Below, piece by piece: positions 9,920-18,699 of a DNA stretch of 23,072 nucleotides. The notes below the pieces were generated by a model. It made no database searches. It was not told the DNA's origin and was given only the letters and a program-made list of their open reading frames with translations. Source of the stretch: Chara braunii (taxonomy: Eukaryota > Streptophyta > Charophyceae > Charales > Characeae); NCBI GenBank assembly GCA_003427395.1, contig BFEA01000289.1, positions 351,719 to 374,790 on the forward strand. Direction: 5' to 3'. The number at the start of each line of letters is the position of its first letter. Position 1 is the stretch's first letter. A program made the position numbers and the translations under genes.

Positions 9920-10570
9920 GCGCAGCCCCTGCAGCTTGTACAGCCCAATCCATGACTCAAATTCAAAAACTAATGCAACCAATGAGTTCGCAGCAACTGA
10001 AAACCCCCTGTTAGCATCTTAGTTTGCTCAAAACGGTCAAGAACTGACCGAGATACAGCAACTTCCACCTCTTCTCTTTGCTCTCTTCCACTCTCCCGTG
10101 GATCCAATTTCTCTCCTCTCTCTCCCCCTACTGCCTTAGTCTCTTACTACCTCCGTATCTTCTTCCCGAGTTGAGACTCCTTTTCTCTGCACCTCATTTT
10201 CTCGTAACTCCCCTGACTCCTCTCGCCATTTCTTCTTCTTCCTCTAGTCAATTCTGTCCAACACCCCATCCCTCAGAACGCACCCATACAGATATGTTGG
10301 CCACATTCATCTGCCCCGGCAAGAATCCAGAATGTGCGCGGAATGGAGCACCTCTGCAACTTGGAAGCAAGGCAGATAAGTAGTGAGAAGAACACAACCG
10401 TGCGCATGGTGCCTTAAAAAAAAAAAAAAAACGGAGTTTGAGCGTGCGCAAATGCATCTTTTATGAAGTCCGAATGGCTCAAGCGCAGCCCCCGCAGCTC
10501 GTATCTACTGAACCCTTGCCTGAATCAAAATTATGTTGCAGCCATTCAATCCGCAGCGTGCCAAAACCCC
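9920..10570 (+). repeat. Direct repeat, offset 563 bp
   Basis: The segment 9920-10007 recurs at 10483-10570 with the same 563-bp offset at both ends. Shared strings include GCGCAGCCCC, GCAGCT and AAAACCCC, with diverged sequence between. Weaker similarity may extend to about 10615. A 16-base A run lies between the copies at 10416-10431, flanked by CGTGCGCA at 10399-10406 and 10443-10450. The order suggests an old tandem duplication or a retroposed segment. Confidence 0.5.
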
Positions 10571-10579
10571 GGAATCAAG

Positions 10580-10880
10580 TCTCGCCTTGCCCATTTCCGT
10601 CGAGAAATGAGCAAGTTATGACTTTTTTCCCTCGCATTACTCCCATCTTCTTCCTTGATTTTTCTCTGCCTTCGTCATTTTCGCCGTCTTCTTCAATTTA
10701 GCGCTACTCCGAGTGCAACTCTCCACACACGATCTGTTTTCTAAAAACTGAACTCTACCATGGTGTGCAGTCATACCTCACTGTCTTGTGACTCCGACTC
10801 CACTAATGAGGCAGGCCCTACAAAGCTCCCAACCTATTAAACACCAGATGAATCTTGCCTTAATCTAGTGCTTGGTTCGT
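10580..10880. other. Insertion interior, no feature recognised
   Basis: Pyrimidine-rich stretches are present (10620-10700), but I see no gene, RNA or repeat unit. Confidence 0.5.
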
Positions 10881-10899
10881 TTGTTCTGTCAAGGGGGGC

Positions 10900-11142
10900 T
10901 GAAACGAAGGGGAAAATCAAAATCTACAGGTCTGGGTGGCTCCGGGACTTACCGAGAGCATACCGGGCGTTGCTCTGCCCCTCTGGGATTGCACATACAT
11001 CCTGATTCATGCCGGGGCACGGTAGCATTCAGAGGTAAGTTAAGCAGACAAATAGTACTCAACCCTTAGCATGAGTGCAGCCTGATTCGAGCTCAGAACC
11101 TATGTTTTACTAGTTCGAGGGTGTACCAGCTGAGTCAGGCCC
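10900..11142 (-). mobile_element. tRNA-derived SINE-like sequence
   Basis: Read on the minus strand from 11142, the first 75 bases resemble a tRNA. They hold an A-box-like TGACTCAGCTGG (11 of 12 to the TRGCNNAGYNGG consensus), an anticodon-arm-like segment with GAAC/GTTC arms and CTAGTAA in the loop, and a B-box-like AGCTCGAATCA near 11083-11093. A and B boxes are about 35 bases apart, as in Pol III promoters, and the ends GGGCCTG and CAGGCTG pair partly. The loop resembles a threonine (AGT) anticodon. The downstream body to about 10900 does not look like a tRNA, which suggests a SINE. The 3' limit is uncertain and no clear tail or target duplication was found. A plain tRNA pseudogene is the alternative. 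Confidence 0.5.
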
Positions 11143-11700
11143 ATGAGTGTTGGTCCCACAGACCTGTCTCCAACGGGTGCACCAGCTGAGCTAGGTCCTG
11201 TGGCACTGATCCCACAGGCCTGTTCTTCAACATCTGTGGGTGTGCGAACTGAGCTAGGCCTAGTGGCATCAGTCCCACAGGACTGTTTTTCAACAGTCTT
11301 CGGGTACTCCACCTGAGCTTGGCCTACGGTGCTGGTCCCACAGGCCTGTTTTTCAACAGCCTGCGGGTGTACCAGCTGAGCTTGGTCTATGGTGCTGGTC
11401 CCACAGGCCTGTTTTTCAACAGCCTGCGGGTGTAGCAGCTGGACTAGGCCACGGGTGCTGGTCCCGCAGGCCTGTTTCCAACAGTCTGCGGGTGTACCAG
11501 CTGGACTAGGCCACGGGTGCTGGTCCCGCAGGCCTGTTTCCAACAGTCTGCAGGTGTACCAGCTGGACTAGGCCCGCGGGTGCTGGTCCCACAGGCCTGT
11601 TTTCAACAGCTCACGGGTGTCATCCCACAGACTTGCTTTTCAACAGTCTGCGGGAATACCAACCGAGCTAGGCCAGGTGGCATCTGTCCCATAGCCCTGT
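11123..11700 (-). repeat. 62-bp tandem array carrying A-box-like tRNA heads and hairpins
   Basis: About ten units with a period near 62 bp run from the tRNA-like head outward. On the minus strand most units contain an A-box/D-arm phrase: TAGCTCAGCTGG (near 11180), AAGCTCAGCTGG, TAGTCCAGCTGG and, in the outermost unit near 11660, TAGCTCGGTTGG. Each is followed by GTACACC or a variant and a hairpin whose arms are CCCGCAG and CTGCGGG (or CTGTGGG), with inner arms around CTGTT/AACAG. The B-box is missing from these units. The array sits directly upstream of the SINE-like head, so it may have arisen by tandem multiplication of that head. One unit near 11610-11640 is shortened. Confidence 0.75.
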
Positions 11701-12165
11701 TCACACTTATTCCTCCTACAGCAAATCGTTGTTGGCGGATGGAGCACCCGCAGGTGCTGGTCTCGCCACTCATGTTCTTTCTTCTTCGTGGGCTACGTAC
11801 CCACTGCTCACATGCACCTTGAATCTCTCGGACCGTGCTTCAAGACGGCCAGGATAGAGGATTTTTGCCAGCATCTTGAACACGCAAGAACCCCTACGGC
11901 CCGCCCAAAAGAGGCGCGAGCTCAAGGTCCTTGACTGTTGTGACGGCCACCGGCGCGAGTTCTTTGTCGTTCCGTACTGCAATGTCGGTCACTTAGGCCA
12001 TGCTGGTATGCAAGGAGGGCAGCTGCCGTCCACCTTTGCGGATATACGAGAAGGTTGGTAATTCCAAGCACTCTTTAATTTTTCTTTTTGAAGTTCTTTT
12101 CACCCGTCCTCGCGGTGCTTCTTTGCCGTCGGTCCCGGAGCCAGTTTCCGGTCTGGTCAACATAC
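11700..12165. other. Insertion interior, no feature recognised
   Basis: The overlapping open frames on both strands have no recognisable domain. No repeat or RNA is seen. Confidence 0.5.
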
Positions 12166-12167
12166 GA

Positions 12168-12240
12168 AAAAATGGAGAAAAATAAAAATAAAAATAAATC
12201 AACAAAAATAAAAATAGTAGAATTGAAGAGGACGAGGACC
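12168..12240 (+). other. A-rich tract and polypurine-like tract before the right block
   Basis: An AAAAT/AAAAATA-rich stretch (about 12168-12220) is followed by a purine-rich string around 12224-12238 (GAAGAGGACGAGGA). It directly precedes TGTCGACACC at 12241. This is where the polypurine tract of a plus-strand LTR retrotransposon would lie, which supports reading 12241-13213 as a 3' LTR. The tract is interrupted by a C and by CC at its end, so the call is weak. Confidence 0.35.
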
Positions 12241-13213
12241 TGTCGACACCCTCTTGGTCTTGCCAGTCTAACCCAAGCTTGGGCTCGTCTAACAAAACCA
12301 AGGTGGATAGTTCCTTAAGACCCTCGACCCCTCAGTCCCTGTTGGTCGAGTTCCTTTGCTCCTTAATCACTCGCTGACCTCGAACCTCAGACCCGTCGGT
12401 GGAAAGTCCAGCACCGTAACCAATAGGGCAAAGCCCAAGCTTGAACTAGGTAGGTGTGAACCTTGCATATGAGTAGTCGTGGGACTGTGATTGGTCCTAC
12501 CCGCACAAACCAGGTCTTTGCCTTGGCCTACCGGCCAATCTCCCGACCGCCAGATGACGTCGTTCGTGCCTAGGTTCGTAAAACCGTTTGGCACCCTAGT
12601 CGTCGGGCGCACCACATGCTTTGCCGAACTCTCGACTTTCCCCAAACTCGGCCTGACGAACCCGTACCTTTCAGCGCGTCGTCAAACACAATCTTCTCGC
12701 GCGGGCACAAGGTAAAATCTTCATCTCCTTCGCGATAGGCCCCGCCAGAAGGCCGAGCTGGTCTACAAGTAAAGATAGATAGATACTATAAGATGAAAGG
12801 AAAATATAACCAAAATAAAAATTACAGAAGGTGGGTAAACGGTCCCTATGACTTTGACACCTTCTGCCAGCGTTCTTCGGGCATAGCCCACACCGACCGC
12901 GGGTTTGCTTGTCAATTTTCTAATCCGGCTCCACGGACTGCGCTACGTGTGCTTTTGGTCAAACTCATTCCTTGCTCGCTAGCCTGACATCGCCGACGAT
13001 TAATGGTCATCTTATTGTGCTACGCAATAATGCGAGCCCCCCACACCCTCTAACTCGGTTATACCAGGCTCGGACTCTCGCCAAAAGCGAGGTTGCCGAG
13101 ATGAGCGTCCCGATGGGATCTGTCCCATCAGTGCGTTACGTATATCAAGGACGCACCCAGTGCGATCTTAAAAAACAACAGCAAATACCCTTGTAAGGGT
13201 GTTTGCTACGACA
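12241..13213 (+). repeat. Right terminal block, LTR-like TGTCGACACC...TACGACA
   Basis: This 973-bp block starts TGTCGA, ends CGACA at the insertion boundary, and is preceded by a polypurine-like tract. It contains a perfect 12-bp palindrome CCCAAGCTTGGG (12272-12283) and three hairpins near its end: nested CTCGG/CCGAG and CTCGC/GCGAG (13069-13100), GATGGGA/TCCCATC (13112-13129), and a near-perfect 13-bp stem of AGCAAA.ACCCTT with AAGGGT.TTTGCT ending just before ACGACA. An A/T-rich ATACTATAAG near 12784-12793 could be a TATA-like element. No matching block is present at the left end, so a normal LTR pair is not supported. Confidence 0.45.
13181..13213. other. Terminal hairpin at right end of insertion
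   Basis: The arms AGCAAATACCCTT and AAGGGTGTTTGCT are separated by a two-base loop and pair at 12 of 13 positions plus one T-G pair. ACGACA and the CCGT duplication follow immediately. A comparable but weaker hairpin precedes TACGACA at 4658-4664. Confidence 0.7.
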
Positions 13214-13217
13214 CCGT
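13214..13217. repeat. Target-site duplication CCGT, right copy
   Basis: This matches 3985-3988 at the left end of the insertion and lies directly after the CGACA terminus. On the minus strand it supplies the threonine codon and the next base of the LINE frame. Confidence 0.85.
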
Positions 13218-14693
13218 CCAGATTTCATCTTTGGTCAGAGGTCTTTCTAGGAATTCACGTTGTTTATGAGTAATAGATTGGAGCAGTGGTTCCAAGAAAA
13301 GGCGAGTGGCTTGATCATCTTCCTGAGCTCGAGTATGATCTTTGGATGATTGGAATAACTTTTTGAAAAAGCCATAGGCTATTTTCAAACTTGCTGCTAA
13401 AGACGAAGATACCAAGGGGTTCAGCGGAACCTCGTGATCAAACAAACTTTCTATAGAGGAACGTTTGGCTCGTGACCGGGCCATAGCAAAGAAGGATGTG
13501 TCCATCTGTTCTTCTGACGAGAATTTCGACAACTTGCCCCTGATTAGTTTTCCTTGCCAATGGTGTTGCGCAAATGACAGGTTCTTGAGTTCTTGGATGT
13601 TGATAGTTTGAAAGGCTTCGTTTAGGTGTTCCTGAGATTTGTAATTTAAGATTTGCTCCCGAGTTTGCATTTTTTATCAGTATTTGTTCTTTGCTTGTAA
13701 ATTTGTTGCATTTTTTTGCAAGAAAACACAAACCATTATTGAACCAAGAGATGCAGGAATTTTGTCTCTCTGTCGTTAAGTGTCAATATTCCTATACATC
13801 TGCCAAATATTTTCTAAAGTTATCATATGATAACAGGGATGTGTTTAATTTATAGAGTCTCCTTCCCTGATCCGGTTTCTTTCTGAAGGATAGGAGAAGT
13901 GAATACATTTTGTAATTCGCCCCGGTCCATAGGCTTTGCGGAAAAATTGTTGCCCCTATGAGAGCTCTCTCTAGATCTTCTGACATCAGAATCAAGTCAA
14001 TTATAGATCTAGACTAAAGGTGATTGCCTTGATTGCGTATACATGTGAATGACCTCTCACAAGGGAACATTATTCGGAATGAGTCAAATAGACGTTCATT
14101 CTCGCACAAGATTCGTATAATATTTTCATCCTCTTCTGTATAAGGAGGACATGGAGAGGGGATCTTCCAACGATCCAACCATCTACCCGGCCCAGCATTG
14201 AAATCACCTGCCATAACTAGAGGGATCCCTTCCCGGATCTGAATCATAATATCCTGGAAGAACGTGATTCTATCTTCAATTTTATTTGGGGCATATACAT
14301 TAATCACATATATAACATCTGATTCAATCATAAGATGGCAGATATCCAATCATCGTGCTCCTTATTTGTCACCCATTAAATTATTTGTGCTCTAGAATCA
14401 GGTGGTACCCAAATTGCTACACCTGTTGAACCACTTCTTGGAGTCGGAACACTGAGTTTGTCGAACGACCATATTGTGTTATGGTCCCGGGTGTGAATGG
14501 GAGAGTTAGTGAGATGTGTTTCTTGTATACATATGATGTCAGACCATGATCTACCTCCCACACCTTTCAATTGCTCCAGTATAGCTTTTCTTTTTTCTGC
14601 ATTTGTCGTGGCTAGACCATTTACATTCAGTGAGGTCCAAGTCTGTCGTTTTGGTTGCACACTGCCAAGATGGGTTCTTACCATAATAAGCAA
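13214..14693 (-). pseudogene. LINE ORF2, N-terminal part: APE-type endonuclease and linker
   Basis: This encodes the endonuclease that nicks target DNA for LINE integration. The start near 14693 gives MLIMVRTHLG; a start at the second Met (14684) is equally possible. Endonuclease motifs in order are LNVNGLA (the N motif), IICIQETHL (catalytic Glu), GVAIWVP, VINVYAP, AGDFNA and IIDLILMS (a relic of the SRID motif). The final SDH motif is not recognisable where GANYKMYSL stands. After it comes a linker typical of plant LINEs (HHWQGKLIRGKLSK, FFKKLFQ) and then LTKDEIWT, which leads into the reverse transcriptase at the break. Defects: a frameshift near 14345-14376, an in-frame TAG at 14014-14016, and stops and frameshifts between about 13790 and 13670. 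It continues at 3988. Confidence 0.87.
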
Positions 14694-14749
14694 GTATTGC
14701 TTTCATCTTTACGCCATCATATTATATAAGGACCTCCTCCCTTAGTGTT

Positions 14750-17700
14750 TTAGAGACGAGTCCAGTTACCGTTGTCTAAGTCCACAACAGTCTGTAGGAT
14801 GACTCTTCGAAGAATTATGTTGAGGAAGATAAGAATGTCTGAGGCCGACCATACCACATTTGCTTTAATCTTAAGACTTTGTAATTCTAGCAAAGCCTCG
14901 TGGGAAAACCATCTCAACCCTGCCTCTTTCTGTTGTTCAAAATTAACAAACGTGTCATTTTTTGCCATATGAGTCTTGTCTCCTACTTCTGTAAGAGTTG
15001 TTTTTGGACCAGGATCATAGTGCTTTATCAAGAAATCACGCATGTCTCCTTTGAATGTACGATCCCCGACACTTTGGTACTCAACATATGTTAACCATCT
15101 TCTTAGTGTGACCCCCCTGTATTGGTCTTGACCTATTGGTGAGAGACCCACCTCCCATTTTCCCTTTTTTTTTCTTACTGGTATGATCAGGTTGCCCTTA
15201 GGTGGTTGTGGCCTAACTGCTTGCCCTCTTTCCAACACATTCCTTATTTTCGACCTTTTACCTGCATCTTGCGTTGCCAGTGTAGAAAAGGAGAGTGACC
15301 CCTCGTTTTGGATCACAACCAGGTGGGTCCATTGTATAGATGTTTGAGCACATTGGGATGATTGTGAAAGCGTAACTTCCTTTTCATCATGAGTTGATAC
15401 GATTTCTGTCAGATCATCTTCTTTTTACACTCCCCCCTCTTGTTGTTGAGAGAGACCATACTGCTCTTGTGTAGTCATCTCTTGTGAGGGGGGTAGGTGA
15501 GTGCTTTTATTATCCATGTTATTAGTGTTGACAATATTATCACTCATTGTTATTTCTTGTGACAGTATTAATTGTCCGTTTGTATCCCCATAGATTACTT
15601 GCCCTGAAACTTGCTGACAGGGAGACTGAAGGGCCGCCTAACCGTTATTGTCCACGTAGATTATACTACCTTGTGTTTCCTTTCTGTTATCTCCCAAGGT
15701 GGAGGGCTGTCCCTCTGAACCTGTTTCTAAAGATCCCTGAGATTGCGGCTGAGAGCGAACCAAATTTGTTGTCATCTCTCTACCTATTTTCACCTCCTTG
15801 CTTTCCCCAGGTGAAGGGGTGGGTGGTTGAAACCTGTCCATTATCGCATTGAACATGTGGCGATTGACTATTGTCCATTTAACTCCTTGTGAGAGCCCAT
15901 CGGTTAACACCCGTTTCAAGGAAGGACTGACATTTATTAGATTGATGAGCTGTACATAGGAGGGTCCTATAACTCAGTGGTGGTTTCTCCATATTTTTCT
16001 TTTAGTTGTTGGAGAAGTCATTCCGCCAGCTGTATCATTTTTTGTTCTACCGTGATGAGTTCTTCCTCTCGCGAGGATGAAACCTCAGTTATATGACTAT
16101 CTTTTGCGGGTTGTTCAGAATCAATGTCCATAAGAGCAGGCCCAAAAGCTTTACTAAAGAAGTCCTGCTGGGGTTCCCCCTCCTGCTTTTGGGACTGTTC
16201 TGTTTCCAATGACTGTGATGCCTGCGATGCCCCCCCTTTTGTGCCTATCTTGGGCTTCCATTTTTGTTGATGTTGAGACCTATCTCTTATTATTATTATT
16301 ATTTTCTTCTTTTTCTTTCTAATTCTCCTTGTGAGGGGTACATCTAGTGAGACGTCTTGTTCACTGTTCGATTCTTGTTCCATTTCCAAGTCTTGGTTTT
16401 GCTGATTTTCATTCTTTCGGCCGTCAGTGAGCTGAGATGGCAAATCCTTGTTGTTTGTGATGTTCTCTGCCTCCTTTAAATAGTTTTGTGGATCTAGTTC
16501 CCCTACAGATGATGTTGTTTTCTTTTCCTGATCCGATTTTGCAGAAACAGTCATCTTTGACGAACCAGGTAAGGATTGAGAAATGGGGGGAGAAGAGGAG
16601 GAGGTGGGGGTGGTCTTGTTCACAACTCTGTCCGTTGTCTCCGGGGGAGTCCAACTATCTGGGGGCTTCGAGTCCCAATTCGGGTCCCCATCCTTTTGCC
16701 ACATCCATCCTTTAGATTTTGAGCCATTGCCTGTCCCCTCAATGTATACCCAACTCTCGTGTCCCTGATCCACAGTCCTCCACAGATTACTCTTAAAAGG
16801 ATCTCTGATCAGCCTCCCTGCCACCCTCTGCCTGCGTGGTGGGTTTTGTTCACATGTCTGATCTGTGCTGAGGTGACCGTAGGCTTTGCATCGGAAGCAT
16901 CACCAACGCAGTTTGTGCGCTGTGTAAATGTGAAATTCCTTCCCCCCTACTCTGTAAGGGATTACATCATCCATATTGAAGGGAAGATTTGAGGGATGAT
17001 TAATAACTAACATTAGATAGTCATCCCTTTTTGCTGCGAAAGTTGGGAGGGGATCGATGAAGTCCACAATATCATGAATCTCCCCAAAATCATGTATGAA
17101 TGCAACTTGGATTTCTATTGGAATGTGACGGAATTCCACCTAATAGAAATCCTCCATCATCTGACGAAGTCGCTCATTCGAACCCTGTTTTTGAGGGACC
17201 CATAGATATATTCGGACTTCCGATCGATCACATTTCAACTTTCTCCATCCATCAATTGTTCTTTTGTCTGTTTTGTGAATACTAAGGATGGTAAAGACGG
17301 TCGATGAAACATGCTGTATTAGGAAGTTTTCTTGAGCAGCTTCCTGGCTTCCTTTGAAGAACGTCAGCCGTCTGCACACCCGTTTAACTTTTTCATTGAC
17401 TGATTTGAATGCTGCATCATCATGAAATACCAATTGTTTGCATAACGTTGATAAACTGCATCTCGTTCTGCTAGCATCTGGGCTGGGTACGCTTTTATCA
17501 TCGACTTCTTTCCCCCACTGTCTACCACCCTGTTTTCTGATGGGCTGATTAATTTGAATAAGAAAAAAACTCTTGTTGAGGGCAAATTTGACAGGGGGAT
17601 TTGAAGGGATGAAGCATGTTGTCCTGTTCTCTGTACTTCTAATGTTTTATTTTGAAAAGGTCCTCTTGTCTTTTCGACCCATGAAGGAGGAGACCCCCTT

Positions 17701-18538
17701 GTACTTGTTCCTTGCATTACCGAGGAAAGTAGTTGGGAGCCAGTCATTGTTTCAACCCTCTCGTCATTGTTCGTTCTCTCCTTGCCCATATTTCCATTTT
17801 CCCCTTCTTCTCCCACTTCCTCATCTCCTCTCCCTCCCCTATCCCTTTTCTCTTCACCTTCCTTTCCCTTTCTTCCTCCCTTGCTCCACCCAGTTGCCTC
17901 CTGTAAGGAAGGGAATCTCAATTCATATTGGGAAAACAAAGATCTTTGCATATTAATTGTAGAATTACTTTGAGAGTTGCTAGACTCAGGGAGAGTGAAA
18001 ATATTTTGGACAGTCGAATCTACTTCAACTGTTTGCATTGTATTACTAATGTCTTTCGTGACCGAGCGATTAGCATCAACCCCTCTTTCCTCCTTTCGTA
18101 CAGTGGGTTAATCACCATGGACTGACTCTGGAGGTTATTGCCCCACCCTCCTCTCCCCACCTGCGAAGAGATGAGGGAGCCCATAGGGGAAGAATTGATC
18201 AGTTGTAGTTGTTGTGCGGCCAATGAAGAGTTGAAAGTGTTCTGAGATGAGATTTGTATAACCCTCTCTTCTTCCATAAATACTTCACCATCGGGGAGAC
18301 AGACATTGATTGACCCTTTATTGTCAATACAACTTGTGTCTGTTTGCCCTCCATGACTTGTCTTATGGGTGTGTGTAATTGTCTGGATGCCATCTGTCTC
18401 ATTGCCCCGCGAAACATCAATATAGAGTCTACTTGTTTGTAGACCCTTTGGTGACGAATTATGCAAGTTATTCTGATAAAAGGTTTCCCCAGCCACAGGA
18501 GAAATCCTGATTCGAAGAAAAAATGAGAACAAAACCAT
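14750..18538 (-). pseudogene. LINE ORF1-like gene: RNA-binding domain, zinc knuckle and long C-terminal region
   Basis: This probably encodes the LINE RNA-binding protein. Order on the minus strand: a polar, low-complexity N-terminus (18538 to about 17500); a segment with FHDDAAFKSVNEKVKRVCRR, KLKCDRSEVRIYLWVPQK, FRHIPIEIQ and HDFGEIHDIVDF that resembles DUF4283-type ORF1 domains (about 17433-16903); a CCHC zinc knuckle (CFRCKAYGH...C, 16852-16899, C-x2-C-x4-H-x6-C); an acidic and Ser/Gln-rich linker with a KKKKK stretch (about 16300); and a C-terminal region. The last part holds an open stretch of 188 codons (15316-14750) that I do not recognise. In-frame stops are at 17140-17142, 16900-16902, 16018-16020, near 15636 and near 15425. 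Frameshifts lie near 18030, 17430 and 15965. The start codon is uncertain. Confidence 0.7.
16852..16899 (-). other. CCHC zinc knuckle in LINE ORF1
   Basis: This codes for CFRCKAYGHLSTDQTC, with cysteines at positions 1, 4 and 16 and histidine at 9. The last spacing is six residues rather than the classic four. An in-frame TGA stands at 16900-16902 just before it, so a translated copy of this pseudogene would lose the knuckle. Confidence 0.8.
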
Positions 18539-18555
18539 TACTGATATCCAACACC

Positions 18556-18566
18556 GTCGAGTGGGT
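18556..18566. repeat. Candidate LINE target-site duplication, right copy
   Basis: GTCGAGTGGGT is identical to 280-290. It marks the likely 5' limit of the minus-strand LINE. Confidence is limited because the left copy does not touch the T tract. Confidence 0.35.
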
Positions 18567-18588
18567 ATACGCTCTCACTTCTTACTTC

Positions 18589-18613
18589 TTTATATTTTTT
18601 ATTTATTTATTTA

Positions 18614-18647
<34 letters not shown>

Positions 18648-18698
18648 GTTAATATTATTATTATTGTTAATATTATTATTATTATTATTATTATTTTT
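18589..18698. repeat. (ATT)n microsatellite
   Basis: TTTA repeats are followed by ATT repeats with interruptions (TTAGTA, TTGTTA). The Ile/Leu-rich open frames on both strands here are products of the repeat. Confidence 0.95.
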
Positions 18699-18699
18699 T

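Larger units (their letters stand above)
3989..13213. mobile_element. 9,225-bp non-coding element inserted in LINE ORF2
   Basis: The outer limits are fixed by the CCGT duplication and by the LINE frame, which runs ...DEIWT (about 13215-13232) straight into ALIRMEDDRTPGVDG (about 3940-3984) once the element is removed. The element starts TGTCGAGCGC and ends TACGACA, giving a 5-bp perfect terminal inverted repeat (TGTCG/CGACA). The similarity extends weakly for about 30 bases: TGTCG, AGC, AC, then a CCC..AC..GGG hairpin at each end. No reverse transcriptase, integrase, gag, transposase or helicase reading frame is recognisable; the longest open frames are under 150 codons and look random. The interior is several tandem arrays and hairpin clusters. 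It could be a non-autonomous LTR-type derivative with unmatched ends or a Ginger1-like integrase-mobilised element. Orientation is unknown. Confidence 0.85.
13214..18555 (-). mobile_element. L1-type LINE, 5' half (interrupted, decayed)
   Basis: This is the 5' half of the same minus-strand LINE whose 3' half lies at 311-3988. In minus-strand order it contains a 5' leader, a long ORF1 (about 18538-14750), a gap of about 57 bp, and ORF2 from its start near 14693 to the break at 13214. Without the insertion the LINE would be about 8-9 kb, long for an L1-type element mainly because ORF1 is long. The 5' limit is set by the candidate duplication at 18556-18566 and is uncertain. Confidence 0.85.

Noticed and set aside
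3989-13213. The insertion as a Helitron
   Set aside because: There is a hairpin close to the right end, but the end is CGACA, not CTRR, and a 4-bp target duplication is present, whereas Helitrons insert between A and T without duplication.
3989-13213. The insertion as a standard LTR retrotransposon with matching LTRs
   Set aside because: The two ends share only TGTCGA, TACGACA and a hairpin design by eye, and there are no gag or pol motifs. Kept only as one of the alternative origins.
17573-17956. Plus-strand 127-codon open frame opposite LINE ORF1
   Set aside because: It is the complement of the low-complexity Lys/Glu/Gly-rich part of ORF1 and has no motif of its own.
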